Assembly (NCBI RefSeq): GCF_009363075.1
Contig: NZ_CP045293.1
Location: 5,987,501 to 6,051,500, forward strand
Source: Paenibacillus guangzhouensis
Lineage (GTDB): Bacteria > Bacillota > Bacilli > Paenibacillales > Paenibacillaceae
Direction of reading: 5' to 3'
Length of the DNA stretch: 64,000 bases
Positions within the stretch are counted from its first letter, which is position 1; every line of letters starts with the position of its first letter. Shown here piece after piece: positions 25,706-37,431 of this stretch. The notes beneath the pieces are model-generated. The model saw nothing but the letters and a program-made list of their open reading frames with translations. It was not told the DNA's origin and made no database searches. The position numbers were made by a program, and so were the translations under genes.

Positions 25706-26335
25706 ATGGCTAAATTAGTAATTTGCGATCACCCTTTAATTCAACACAAACTGACTTTTATTCGAGATGTGAAGACGACAACGAAAGACTTCCGCGAGCT
25801 TGTGGACGAAGTTGCGATGTTAATGGCGTATGAAATTACACGCGACCTTCCGCTCGAGACGATTACGGTGGAGACACCTGTGACATCCACAGAGACGAAA
25901 GTGATTGCTGGACGTCCGCTAGGGCTCATTCCAATTCTACGTGCAGGACTAGGCATGGTAGACGGCGTATTGAAGCTTGTACCGAAAGCAAAAGTAGGGC
26001 ATGTCGGATTATTCCGCGACCCGGACACATTAATGCCTGTCGAGTACTACGTGAAGCTGCCAACCGATGCGGAAGAGCGTGAGCTGATCGTGATCGATCC
26101 GATGCTCGCAACAGGTGGATCCGCGATTGCAGCGATTGATGTATTGAAGAAACGGAACTGCACACAGATCAAATTGATGTGTCTCATTGCAGCGCCAGAA
26201 GGTGTGAAGGCAGTTCAAGATGCGCATCCGGACGTGGATATCTATCTTGCAGCACTTGACGATCATCTGAATGATCATGGGTATATCGTGCCTGGACTTG
26301 GGGATGCAGGAGACCGCCTGTTCGGAACGAAGTAG
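25706..26335 (+). CDS. upp: Uracil phosphoribosyltransferase
   Basis: A 209-residue salvage enzyme making UMP from uracil and PRPP, the usual length. The PRPP loop is visible as [12 protein letters not shown] and the C-terminal uracil-binding region as [22 protein letters not shown] precedes the ATG. In B. subtilis upp is next to glyA, which supports a shared ancestral order despite the intervening genes here. No terminator is visible before the following MITE. Confidence 0.97.
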   Translation: MAKLVICDHPLIQHKLTFIRDVKTTTKDFRELVDEVAMLMAYEITRDLPLETITVETPVTSTETKVIAGRPLGLIPILRAGLGMVDGVLKLVPKAKVGHVGLFRDPDTLMPVEYYVKLPTDAEERELIVIDPMLATGGSAIAAIDVLKKRNCTQIKLMCLIAAPEGVKAVQDAHPDVDIYLAALDDHLNDHGYIVPGLGDAGDRLFGTK

Positions 26336-26357
26336 AGTTAGAGGTAGAGTAGAGGTA

Positions 26358-26525
26358 GTTCAAAAAGTCACCCTTTGATCACGAAGTGTATCAAGTAGCA
26401 GATTCGGCATCGAATCTTGCGCTCATCCTCGAAGTTCGGTACTCATTTAGGTTTTGCCTAAACTCCGTTCCTCCTTCTTCGGATTCGCGCAACCTTCTCG
26501 GTGCTGAAAAGTCGACTTTTTGAAC
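26358..26525. mobile_element. MITE-like element, copy B
   Basis: A 168-bp element with perfect 12-bp terminal inverted repeats GTTCAAAAAGTC (26358-26369) and GACTTTTTGAAC (26514-26525). It is the better-preserved relative of 15971-16134 in the same orientation, non-coding, with an internal dyad around AGGTTTTGCCTAAA. Sits between upp and mnaA. Confidence 0.88.
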
Positions 26526-26564
26526 ACGTACTATAAGGTAAGACTATGAGGCGAGGTGTAACAC

Positions 26565-27704
26565 ATGGAGAAAATTAAAGTCATGACGGTATTTGGCGTA
26601 CGGCCGGAAGCGATCAAAATGGCTCCGCTCATTCTTGAGCTGGAGAAGCATCCTGATCACATTGAATCGATCGTGTGCGTAACGGCGCAGCATCGTCAGA
26701 TGCTTGACCAAGTATTGGAAGTATTCAATATTAAGCCGGACTATGACTTGGATGTCATGAAAGATCGGCAGACGCTGAACGAGATTACGATTCGCGTATT
26801 GCATGGGCTCGAACCAGTACTGGAGGAGGCGAAGCCAGACATTATTCTAGTGCATGGCGATACGTTGACAACGTTCCTCGCAAGTTATGCGGCATTTATG
26901 CAGAAGATCCAGGTAGGTCATGTGGAAGCGGGACTTCGCACGTGGAACAAGCTATCGCCATACCCGGAAGAGATGAATCGCCAGTTGACGGGTGTGATTG
27001 CTGATTTACATTTTTCGCCAACGAAGGTCTCCGCCAATAACTTGTATAATGAAAATAAATCAGAGTCCATGGTATTTGTCACAGGCAATACGGTTACGGA
27101 CGTGTTTCAATATACTGTAAAGCAAGATTACACCCATCCCGTACTCGAGTGGGCAAAAGGGAAAAAACTTATCTTAATGACGGCGCATCGCCGCGAATCG
27201 CAAGGGGAACCGCATCGCAATATCTTCCGTGCTGTCAAGCGCATTGCGGATGAGTTCGAGGATGTGGCTATTGTCTATCCGGTCCATCTGAGTCCAGCGG
27301 TCAAAGAGCCGGCTTATGAAATCTTGGGCAATCATCCGCGCATTCAATTAATTGAACCGCTTGATGTCGTGGATTTGCATAACTTCTATCCGCATACGCA
27401 TTTGATTCTGACCGATTCTGGGGGCTTACAGGAAGAAGCGCCGTCCTTTGGGGTTCCAGTCCTTGTACTGCGTGACACGACGGAGCGTCCGGAAGGGATC
27501 GATGCAGGTACATTAGAGCTAGTAGGTACAGATGAGGAACATGTTTATCAACGCACACGCACGCTACTGACGGACGCGGCTACATATGACCGAATGTCCG
27601 GAGCGGTCAATCCGTACGGTGACGGCAAGGCGTCGGAACGCATCGTTCAGGCGATTTTGTATCATTTTGGCAGAACAACAGAGCGGCCAGAACAGTTCCA
27701 ATAA
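26565..27704 (+). CDS. mnaA: UDP-N-acetylglucosamine 2-epimerase (non-hydrolysing)
   Basis: A 379-residue GT-B fold epimerase interconverting UDP-GlcNAc and UDP-ManNAc for teichoic acid or other wall-polymer linkage units. Family landmarks are FGVRPEAIKMAPL, TAQHRQMLDQVL, the HGDT strand, HVEAGLRT, the MTAHRRES segment, and DSGGLQEEAPSFG with VLRDTTERPE near the UDP site. It starts at ATG 26565. The wecB/mnaA gene lies upstream of the atp operon in many Bacilli and Paenibacilli. Confidence 0.95.
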   Translation: MEKIKVMTVFGVRPEAIKMAPLILELEKHPDHIESIVCVTAQHRQMLDQVLEVFNIKPDYDLDVMKDRQTLNEITIRVLHGLEPVLEEAKPDIILVHGDTLTTFLASYAAFMQKIQVGHVEAGLRTWNKLSPYPEEMNRQLTGVIADLHFSPTKVSANNLYNENKSESMVFVTGNTVTDVFQYTVKQDYTHPVLEWAKGKKLILMTAHRRESQGEPHRNIFRAVKRIADEFEDVAIVYPVHLSPAVKEPAYEILGNHPRIQLIEPLDVVDLHNFYPHTHLILTDSGGLQEEAPSFGVPVLVLRDTTERPEGIDAGTLELVGTDEEHVYQRTRTLLTDAATYDRMSGAVNPYGDGKASERIVQAILYHFGRTTERPEQFQ

Positions 27705-27754
27705 AAGTTCATAAAGTTGTAATATTTGCAAACAAATTGCCTACAAATACAGCA

Positions 27755-27799
27755 TACAGTGATACTGTACGGTTTTGAACGCTCGAAAACCTTATAATA
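27755..27799 (+). promoter_or_regulatory. atp operon promoter region with palindrome
   Basis: The palindrome TACAGT-GAT-ACTGTA (27755-27769) is followed by CTTATAATATC (TATAAT at about 27794). No consensus -35 lies at 17 bp, so either activation or another start is possible. The palindrome could be an operator. Confidence 0.4.
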
Positions 27800-27905
27800 T
27801 CAACGTTTTTAGTGTTCAGTTCAAGGAGTTTTAACATTTAAATGAATTGACAATTCCCATTTTTTTTAAGTAAAATAAACTGGGATTCTAAGGATTGATT
27901 GGTAG

Positions 27906-28139
27906 ATGACAACGTCGAAAAATGGCGGAACGCCATGGCGAGCAATGGGGCTTGTAACCTTACTGGGACTGGATCTCGCCGTATGTACACTAGTAGGATA
28001 TTTCGCTGGAAAATGGATAGGGGAAAAAGTTGGAAGCGTTCCATTATGTACAGCAGCTGGAGTTTTGCTTGGTGTTCTGATCGGTGTGAGTAATGTCATT
28101 GTACTGATCAAAAAGGTGTTGGAGGATTCAAATGGATGA
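27906..28139 (+). CDS. atpZ: AtpZ/AtpI-family ATP synthase accessory protein
   Basis: A 77-residue membrane protein with two helices separated by a short polar loop, the AtpZ form: GLDLAVCTLVGYFAGKWIGE and AAGVLLGVLIGVSNVIVLI. AAGGATTG precedes the ATG. AtpZ/AtpI proteins assist c-ring assembly and have been linked to Mg2+/Ca2+ handling. First gene of the ATP synthase operon; it overlaps atpI by 8 bases. Confidence 0.8.
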   Translation: MTTSKNGGTPWRAMGLVTLLGLDLAVCTLVGYFAGKWIGEKVGSVPLCTAAGVLLGVLIGVSNVIVLIKKVLEDSNG

Positions 28140-28506
28140 CTTGTCGATCCACCTTAAAGCACTCCAACGAGTGACTTTCATTTATTTAGCAATTTGTCTG
28201 ATGGGCTGGGCTTTAATTCCATCCGTCCGCAGTATTGCAGCTGGGCTTGTGCTTGGCGGAGTGGTGAGCTTGGTGAACTCCTACTTTCTAGCTTATAAAA
28301 TCAGAAGCGTAACCAAGAAAGTGCTCGAGGAAGGACAGAAACGTGTAAATCTCGGTCTGCTAACTCGGGTGGCGATGGCCGTATTGGCTGTCATGGTCGC
28401 CGTGAAATCCGGCAGCGTTAATGTTTATGCAACGGTAGCAGGTTTGCTATTCGCGCAATTCATTATATTGTTCATTGGGTTTACGCAAACGCGCAAAAAC
28501 AAGTAG
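28132..28506 (+). CDS. atpI: ATP synthase subunit I
   Basis: A 124-residue protein with four predicted helices, the AtpI arrangement seen in Bacilli, starting at ATG 28132 inside the end of atpZ. Short basic loops (IRSVTKKVLEEGQKRVN) separate the hydrophobic pairs. AtpI acts as a chaperone for assembly of the c-ring and is not part of the final enzyme. atpB follows 29 bases later. Confidence 0.85.
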   Translation: MDDLSIHLKALQRVTFIYLAICLMGWALIPSVRSIAAGLVLGGVVSLVNSYFLAYKIRSVTKKVLEEGQKRVNLGLLTRVAMAVLAVMVAVKSGSVNVYATVAGLLFAQFIILFIGFTQTRKNK

Positions 28507-28535
28507 ACGTTCTGGCTGAGAAAGGGGTGAGAAAC

Positions 28536-29339
28536 ATGCATGAAGCACCAATAATTAAACTTGGCGGTTTTAACATCGATATTTCGATCGTGACCATGTT
28601 AATTGTTACTTGTGTGGTTGTATTTATTCTAGCGCGACTAGCGGTACGTAATTTATCGGTTGAAAATCCAGGGAAACTGCAGAACTTTATGGAGTGGGCA
28701 GTTGAGTTCGTTCAAGGAATGATCTCGAGCACCATGGATATGAAGAAAGGTAAAGCTTTCGTATCACTAGGTATGACGTTGATGATGTTTATTCTAGTAG
28801 GGAACTTGCTAGGACTGCCTTTCGGGATTGTCACGGAACACTCTGAGCCGGGGGCGAAAGTCTTTGGTCAAGCAATTGTTACCGTTGATGCCCAACACTT
28901 TGAGGAACTTCACGCGAAGAAACCAAATGAGGAACACCCTCATATTGGACTTGCTTGGTGGAAATCCCCGACAGCAGATGCTTCCGTTACGATGGGACTC
29001 GCATTGATGATCTTCTTCATCGTGCACTTCCTAGGTATGACGAGAAACACGAAGGCATACTTCAAGAGCTACATTGAACCTTTCCCGGTCTTCTTCCCAA
29101 TAAAGTTCATTGAGGTCTTCTCGAACTTATTGACACACGGAATGCGTCTATTCGGGAACATTTATGCCGGTGAGGTACTCATCTCCGTATTGATCGGAGC
29201 TGGCGCATTCGGTATTCCAGGGTTAGTCATCTGGCAAGGATTCAGTGTCTTCGTTGGGTGTATCCAGGCATTCGTCTTCACGATGCTAACGATGGTATAC
29301 ATTTCGCACTCGATCGAAGATCATAGTGCAGAGCATTAG
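28536..29339 (+). CDS. atpB: F0F1 ATP synthase subunit a
   Basis: A 267-residue membrane subunit forming the proton half-channels with the c-ring. I choose ATG 28536, since the in-frame GTG at 28527 lies within the AAAGGGGTGAG ribosome site. The essential Arg is in the helix LLTHGMRLFGNIYAGEV, and the C-terminal helix ends FVFTMLTMVYISHS. A long hydrophilic loop (about 95-145, QHFEELHAKKPNEEHPH) is larger than in many Bacilli. Confidence 0.95.
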   Translation: MHEAPIIKLGGFNIDISIVTMLIVTCVVVFILARLAVRNLSVENPGKLQNFMEWAVEFVQGMISSTMDMKKGKAFVSLGMTLMMFILVGNLLGLPFGIVTEHSEPGAKVFGQAIVTVDAQHFEELHAKKPNEEHPHIGLAWWKSPTADASVTMGLALMIFFIVHFLGMTRNTKAYFKSYIEPFPVFFPIKFIEVFSNLLTHGMRLFGNIYAGEVLISVLIGAGAFGIPGLVIWQGFSVFVGCIQAFVFTMLTMVYISHSIEDHSAEH

Positions 29340-29398
29340 GACTCCATTCAAGCTATTTCAGCTTGGTTGTAGATACAAAACAAAAAACATTTATCTGA

Positions 29399-29638
<240 letters not shown>

Positions 29639-29726
29639 TAACAGGATATAGGGTATGGCGGGGAGGCTTTGGCTATCCGCGCCTTCCTTTTGATTCATTA
29701 ACCGCTTCAGAAAGGAGTGACTTAGA

Positions 29727-30212
29727 TTGAGTTTAAATTGGGAATCGACAGTGTTCACTTTAATCGCGTTCCTCATTTTGTATTTCCTGTTGAGTAAATA
29801 CGCATTCAAACCATTATTTAGTATTATGGAGAAGCGCAAAGAGCTCGTCATGGGTCAAATGCAGGACGCTGAGGAAAACCGCAAACAGGCGTCGCAATTG
29901 CTTGAAGATCAGAAAGCTGCGCTTCAAGCTGCGCGTAAAGACGCTTACGATATTATTGAGCAAGCCAAAACAACAGGATCGAAGCAAGCGGATGAGCTTA
30001 TCGCTACAGCGAAATCGGAATCGACTCGTCTCAAAGAAGAGGCGCTTCGCGATATCGAGAGCGAGAAGAACAAAGCCGTTGCTGCGCTTCGCAGCCAAGT
30101 TAGCGGCATGTCCGTCATGATCGCATCCAAAATCATCGAGAAGCAAATCGATGAGAAATCGCAAGAGCAATTGGTTGCAGAGTACCTTAAAGAGGTAGGG
30201 GACAAAGCATGA
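29727..30212 (+). CDS. atpF: F0F1 ATP synthase subunit b
   Basis: A 161-residue peripheral-stalk subunit starting at TTG 29727 after AAAGGAG. One N-terminal membrane helix (to about residue 25) is followed by a long Lys/Glu/Gln/Ala-rich right-handed coiled coil. The stop overlaps the atpH ATG by 4 bases. Confidence 0.95.
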   Translation: MSLNWESTVFTLIAFLILYFLLSKYAFKPLFSIMEKRKELVMGQMQDAEENRKQASQLLEDQKAALQAARKDAYDIIEQAKTTGSKQADELIATAKSESTRLKEEALRDIESEKNKAVAALRSQVSGMSVMIASKIIEKQIDEKSQEQLVAEYLKEVGDKA

Positions 30213-30745
30213 GCCAAGACCTTGTTGTAGCGAAAAGATATGCCAAAGCATTGTTCGAAGTTGCTCAGCAGAACAACAACGTCGCTCAAGTCGAAGAAGA
30301 TTTGAAAGCCGTTGTGGCTGCGATTGATGGCAATGTTGATATCACTCGATTCTTGAATGCTCCGAACATTGATCTTTCGGTCAAAGTTGACGTCATTCAT
30401 AAAGCGGTAGAAGGCAAGCTGGCTGAAGCTGTGATTAATCTTGTGCAAGTTCTATTAAAGAATGGTAGACAAGATATTCTTGCTGCTGTGTCGCAAGCTT
30501 ATGTTAAAGTTGCTGGGCAAGCCCTAGGCCAAGAGGATGCAACGGTTGTATCCGCTTATGCCCTTAGTGCGCCTGAAATCGAATTGGTTGCCGATCATTT
30601 CGGCAAAATCGTGAATAAAAAAATTCGCGTACAAAATGTTGTAGATAAGAGCATCATCGGTGGCATTCAAGTGCGCATCGGTGACCGTCTATATGACGGA
30701 AGCATATCTGGCAAATTAACGCGACTTGAAAAATCGTTTAAGTAA
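30209..30745 (+). CDS. atpH: F0F1 ATP synthase subunit delta
   Basis: A 178-residue OSCP-type subunit that joins the peripheral stalk to the top of F1. N-terminal helical domain begins VVAKRYAKALFEVA; the C-terminal beta region has IGGIQVRIGDRLYDGSISGKL, the family signature. It overlaps atpF and precedes atpA. Confidence 0.95.
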   Translation: MSQDLVVAKRYAKALFEVAQQNNNVAQVEEDLKAVVAAIDGNVDITRFLNAPNIDLSVKVDVIHKAVEGKLAEAVINLVQVLLKNGRQDILAAVSQAYVKVAGQALGQEDATVVSAYALSAPEIELVADHFGKIVNKKIRVQNVVDKSIIGGIQVRIGDRLYDGSISGKLTRLEKSFK

Positions 30746-30770
30746 TCTCAAGCACTGTAGATAGGGGTGA

Positions 30771-32291
<1,521 letters not shown>

Positions 32292-32409
32292 CGAGCGTCA
32301 TATAACCGAGCCTTCAGCGGATCGGTATCCTGTATTAACTTGGGTGAAGACAAGGCGCTCGCAAGTTTGCATTTGAGCCTTGTCTGCCAAGTTTGAAAGA
32401 GGTGAAATC

Positions 32410-33270
32410 ATGGCAAAAGGAATGCGCGATATAAAACGCCAGATTAAGAGCGTTCAGAATACAAAGCAGATTACGAAAGCGATGGAAATGGTCGCAGCAG
32501 CGAAGCTTAGAAGAGCGCAGGAGAAGGCTGAGGCCGCTCGCCCCTACGCAGACAAGCTGAAAGAAGTGGTCGGTGGAATTGCAGCGGGTACGAAAGGGAT
32601 AAAACATCCGATGCTGCAGAGCCGCGACGTAAAGAAGACGGGATATCTCGTAATTACGTCGGACCGCGGACTATGTGGTGGCTCCAACACTAACGTTATT
32701 CGTACTGTAATGAATACGATTCGCGAAAATCATAAATCGAGTGATGAATATTCACTATTCGTCATCGGGCGTAAAGGACGGGACTATTTCCGACGTAGAG
32801 AGCTTCCGATTGTACAGGAAGTGACGGAATTGTCTGATTCCCCGTCTTTTTCGGATGTTAAGTCAGTCGCTTCGAAGGCCGTGCAATTCTTTGAAGATGG
32901 CAAGTACGACGTACTTTACATTTTCTACAACGAATTCGTAAATGCCCTGACCCAAATCCCTATGAAGAAGCAGCTGCTTCCACTAGATGATATGAAGGTC
33001 GAGGGTGCCGCATCTAGCTATGAATATGAACCTTCTGCGGAAGAAGTGCTTGATGTATTGCTTCCGAAATATGCAGAGACTTTAATTTATAGTGCGGTAC
33101 TCGATGCGAAAGCAAGTGAGCTGGGCGCGAAGATGACAGCAATGGGCAGCGCAACGAAGAATGCGACGAAGATGATCAACGAATTGACATTGACGTTCAA
33201 CCGTGCGCGTCAGGCTGCGATTACGCAAGAAATTTCCGAGATTGTGGCTGGAGCGAACGCTCAGTCTTAA
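32410..33270 (+). CDS. atpG: F0F1 ATP synthase subunit gamma
   Basis: A 286-residue central rotor shaft protein starting MAKGMRDIKRQI at ATG 32410 (GAGGTG upstream). Both terminal helices are present: N-terminal TKQITKAMEMVAAAKLRRAQ and C-terminal LTLTFNRARQAAITQEISEIVAGA, which form the coiled-coil shaft inside alpha3beta3. Confidence 0.97.
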   Translation: MAKGMRDIKRQIKSVQNTKQITKAMEMVAAAKLRRAQEKAEAARPYADKLKEVVGGIAAGTKGIKHPMLQSRDVKKTGYLVITSDRGLCGGSNTNVIRTVMNTIRENHKSSDEYSLFVIGRKGRDYFRRRELPIVQEVTELSDSPSFSDVKSVASKAVQFFEDGKYDVLYIFYNEFVNALTQIPMKKQLLPLDDMKVEGAASSYEYEPSAEEVLDVLLPKYAETLIYSAVLDAKASELGAKMTAMGSATKNATKMINELTLTFNRARQAAITQEISEIVAGANAQS

Positions 33271-33291
33271 TAGATGGGTTTAGGAGGGTAA

Positions 33292-34701
<1,410 letters not shown>

Positions 34702-34728
34702 TAAACGTGAGCGTTAGGAGGGTTCGAT

Positions 34729-35133
34729 GTGAGTACCTTTTTATTGGAAATCGTAACTCCAGAGCGTAAAGTGTACGCAAAGGAAGTCAATATGGTTAGC
34801 GTAAAGGGAGTCGAGGGTGAGCTAGGTATTCTAGCGCACCACATTCCGCTCGTAACACCTTTGAAGGTTGCTCCCGTGGTCATCAAGACGAACGGCAAAG
34901 TGGAAGAACTTGCAGTTCATGGTGGATTCGTTCAAATTGGCAAAGACAAAGTGGTCATCCTCGCTGAGACGGCTGAACTTCCTGGCGATATCGATTATAA
35001 CCGGGCAAAGGCAGCAAGAGAGCGCGCTGAGCGTCGTCTTGCCAACAAGAAGGATAACATTGATCACCGCCGTGCAGAGCTGGCTCTCCAAAGAGCGCTT
35101 GCTCGTATCGAAGTGAGTGAACACAAGATCTAA
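34729..35133 (+). CDS. atpC: F0F1 ATP synthase subunit epsilon
   Basis: A 134-residue subunit with GTG start after AGGAGGG. The N-terminal beta sandwich (about 1-85; VKGVEGELGILAHHIPLVTPL) is followed by a two-helix C-terminal domain rich in Arg/Ala/Glu that can inhibit ATPase activity. Last gene of the operon. Confidence 0.96.
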   Translation: MSTFLLEIVTPERKVYAKEVNMVSVKGVEGELGILAHHIPLVTPLKVAPVVIKTNGKVEELAVHGGFVQIGKDKVVILAETAELPGDIDYNRAKAARERAERRLANKKDNIDHRRAELALQRALARIEVSEHKI

Positions 35134-35146
35134 CATCCCCCTAAAT

Positions 35147-35168
35147 CCCCCTTCACCATTGAAGGGGG
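35147..35168 (+). terminator. Hairpin after atpC
   Basis: The stem CCCCCTTC/GAAGGGGG, 13 bases after the atpC stop, without a T tract. A stronger terminator follows at 35263. Confidence 0.5.
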
Positions 35169-35262
35169 ACCCCAGGGCGCTGACGCCCCTGAACCCCGTA
35201 AACTGGGCTGATTGAGCTGCGGTTGCGCGGGTTTAGGTTGGGGTGGTGGGTGGAGCGCTATG

Positions 35263-35310
35263 AAAAAGCCTGATTCAACGTGCTGGTTGGCACGTTGGAT
35301 CAGGCTTTTT
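35263..35310. terminator. Strong bidirectional terminator downstream of atp operon
   Basis: AAAAAGCCTGAT and CAACGTGC arms pair with GCACGTTG and ATCAGGCTTTTT across a 6-nt loop, giving roughly 20 paired positions with T tracts on both strands. It can stop atp transcription and any minus-strand transcript from the His-rich gene. Confidence 0.9.
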
Positions 35311-35516
35311 CTGCTTGCATGCGTCGGGGTTTAGTTTCGTCAAAGCGGATGGGTGGAAAGATCGGCGTATGGCGGGAGTGGAGCTAATGTGTGCAAGGAG
35401 CGTCCCGGTACGACCGTCTTGGCCTATGACTAATCCAGCGTCCCTACTTTACGTCATGATTTGCGAGCGTGTTGAACCAGAAGCATTCTTCTCGCCAGTT
35501 ATCATATTTTCAAATA

Positions 35517-35717
35517 CTATCTTTGAGAAGTATTTTGGTCTCTCATTATATGATGATAATGGTAATGATGGTGATGATGGACGAAGTGATGACCCTGTGG
35601 GTGACTTTGAGTATGAAAATGGGGATGATGCATGTGTTCATGACCTTGATGTGAATAGGGTTGTGGATCGGGATCCCTTTGTTGAGACCCTTGAACACTA
35701 TACTTTTCTTGATTCAT
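35517..35717 (-). CDS. Small histidine-rich protein
   Basis: A 66-residue protein starting MNQEKYSVQGSQQRDPDP at ATG 35717, with the excellent site AAAGGAGATATACA. The middle and C-terminal half is a His/Pro/Tyr/Gln run, including H-H-P-H-F-H, then five consecutive His and H-Y-H-Y-H-H; about one third of the residues are His. No signal peptide or membrane segment. It could bind metal ions or be a spore-coat component, since His-rich short coat proteins occur in spore formers. Neither role can be proven here. An overlapping 179-residue plus-strand frame has no ribosome site and I treat it as spurious. Confidence 0.7.
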   Translation of the reverse strand: MNQEKYSVQGSQQRDPDPQPYSHQGHEHMHHPHFHTQSHPQGHHFVHHHHHYHYHHIMRDQNTSQR

Positions 35718-35840
35718 TGTATATCTCCTTTCACTATTTGAATAATTCATCTTATGTCTATACAGGATTAGTGACACTTGACCTAGAGGAAATGGGCTGT
35801 TTACAAAAACCCAAAATAGGTGTGGAGCTTCGTTGGGAGC

Positions 35841-35990
35841 TAACGGCTCGTTAACTGTGTATAGCCGACGGCTAACGAATCCATGAGCGCTTATTCGTGC
35901 TAAAATTTGCGTTTTGATTTTCTAACTGGAACCGTAAGAGCGAAAAAAGTTCGCTTTGAAGGCGAATAAGCTCAATACGGTTCGTTACGA
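35841..35990. repeat. Cluster of small interlocking inverted repeats
   Basis: The palindrome TAACG-GCT-CGTTA (35841-35853) is followed by two interlocked inverted repeats: GAGC(g)CTTATTCG (35885-35897) with CGAATAAGCTC (35963-35973), and GAACCGTA (35929-35936) with TACGGTTC (35976-35983). The 840-bp gap between the His-rich gene and nuoA holds no convincing coding sequence; it carries these repeats, a hairpin GAGCCCCGTT/AACGGGGCTC near 36080-36111, the foldback at 36130-36355 and the nuo promoter. Confidence 0.5.
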
Positions 35991-36129
35991 CACTTTGCGG
36001 GCAACATAGAGCAAGTGTTAACCGAGAAAAGAATGAATTCGAGTTCTCAAGGGACTGGCATGCTGCATTTCCGAAGGGAGCCCCGTTTAGGCCTATGGCT
36101 ATAACGGGGCTCTTGCTGTCCTACCCCTT

Positions 36130-36355
36130 TGTGATGAAAGGGGTGAGGCAGGCGATGGAGATGAAAATGCACAAGGAAAAGCTGGTGTATCGGTTGGAGA
36201 GCGGAGCGTTCGCCTTTGAAATCGGGAAAACACCATAACTCATCCAATCACATTTCCTGATTTCAACAGCGATGGAAACCGATACACCTGCGTTCCCCCA
36301 CTACATGTTCATCTCCATCCACTTGCCACAATACATTTCCGTCACAAACTCTTCA
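36130..36355. repeat. Long imperfect inverted repeat (foldback element)
   Basis: The two arms match over about 100 bp each around a centre near 36240. Paired blocks from outside in are: TTTGTGA near 36130 with TCACAAA near 36347; GATGGAGATGAA (36152-36163) with TTCATCTCCATC (about 36309-36320); GGTGTATCGGTT (36184-36195) with AACCGATACACC (about 36278-36289); TTGAAATC/GATTTCAA. Both arms also retain a short Met-rich open frame (M-E-M-K-M / M-E-M-N-M), suggesting an inverted duplication of one ancestral sequence. Confidence 0.6.
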
Positions 36356-36455
36356 CGAATTTACATGTCTTCTCCGTCATATATAGCAAGTACATGGGTT
36401 GTTAGACACGCTAAAAAATACGTCGAAAACTACAAATGAAAACCCAGGTTTTGGA

Positions 36456-36484
36456 TAGACGACATTGGTAGGTTTTGTTATAAT
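36456..36484 (+). promoter_or_regulatory. Putative sigma-A promoter of nuo operon
   Basis: TAGACG (36456-36461), a 17-bp spacer and TATAAT (36479-36484), 75 bases upstream of nuoA. Confidence 0.5.
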
Positions 36485-36559
36485 TGTTACGGGTTTATTA
36501 CAGTTTTTTTCATTTTGTATAACAAAATTATATAGTGGTGAACGGAGGCGAGGGAGGAC

Positions 36560-36928
36560 ATGGAGTACTCGAATAACTATGTCATTGTAGCGATCTTCAT
36601 TGTGCTGGGGATTTTGTTACCAGTGGTAGCGCTTACAGTGGGAAGATTTCTAAGACCTAGCAAACCTACCGAAATCAAGCAAACAACCTATGAAAGTGGG
36701 AATGAGCCGGTAGGGGTAGGGCAGGTACGATTTAATATCCGTTATTACCTGTTTGCTCTGATGTTTGTTATTTTCGATGTGGAGACCGTGTTTCTTTACC
36801 CGTGGGCCGTTGCGTATAATCAGCTTGGACTCTTCGTACTTGTTGAGATGCTGATTTTTGTCGCATTGTTGCTTGTGGGGCTCATATACGCTTGGAAGAA
36901 GAAGGTGCTCAAATGGAACTCAATTTAG
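36560..36928 (+). CDS. nuoA: NADH-quinone oxidoreductase subunit A
   Basis: A 122-residue subunit with three membrane helices and the conserved loop [26 protein letters not shown] at residues about 43-68, which carries the conserved acidic/Gly quinone-site loop; [12 protein letters not shown] follows. GGGAGGAC precedes the ATG. First gene of the eleven-gene NDH-1 operon; it overlaps nuoB by 16 bases. Confidence 0.95.
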   Translation: MEYSNNYVIVAIFIVLGILLPVVALTVGRFLRPSKPTEIKQTTYESGNEPVGVGQVRFNIRYYLFALMFVIFDVETVFLYPWAVAYNQLGLFVLVEMLIFVALLLVGLIYAWKKKVLKWNSI

Positions 36929-37431
36929 AATCAATCAGTCCTGAGGAACGTCAGGAGCTAGAACGAAATGTATTCATGGGAACACTGGAACAATTGAAGG
37001 CGTGGGCGCGAAGCAACTCGCTCTGGCCGCTTACCTTCGGGCTTGCATGTTGTGCGATTGAAATGATGGGAACGGGAGCCTCCCACTATGATTTGGACCG
37101 ATTTGGCGTTATATTCCGCACATCGCCTCGTCAATCTGACGTGATGATCGTGGCAGGGACAGTAACGAAGAAAATGGGTCCTTTATTGCGTCGTCTATAC
37201 GATCAAATGCCTGAACCGAAATGGGTTATTGCGATGGGGTCTTGCGCAACCGCAGGCGGTCCTTATGTGAAATCTTATGCCGTCATGAAAGGTGTGGATC
37301 AGATCGTACCAGTCGATGTCTACATCCCGGGCTGCCCGCCGAACCCGGCTGCATTAATCTACGGGATTAATAAATTACAAGAGAAGATTCGATATGAAGC
37401 GAAGACCGGGAAGCAGGTGACGAACCGATGA
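36913..37431 (+). CDS. nuoB: NADH-quinone oxidoreductase subunit B
   Basis: A 172-residue peripheral-arm subunit carrying cluster N2. I choose ATG 36913 (MELNLES), the frame being open seven codons upstream within nuoA. The 4Fe-4S ligands are seen as the tandem CC in [10 protein letters not shown], a later Cys in GSCATAGG and Cys in [11 protein letters not shown]2 hands electrons to quinone. It overlaps nuoC by 4 bases. Confidence 0.96.
   Translation: MELNLESISPEERQELERNVFMGTLEQLKAWARSNSLWPLTFGLACCAIEMMGTGASHYDLDRFGVIFRTSPRQSDVMIVAGTVTKKMGPLLRRLYDQMPEPKWVIAMGSCATAGGPYVKSYAVMKGVDQIVPVDVYIPGCPPNPAALIYGINKLQEKIRYEAKTGKQVTNR

Noticed and set aside
35315-35854. 179-codon plus-strand frame opposite the His-rich gene
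   Set aside because: No ribosome site, and the Asp/Tyr-rich middle is the complement of the His codon run; the minus-strand frame has the better start.
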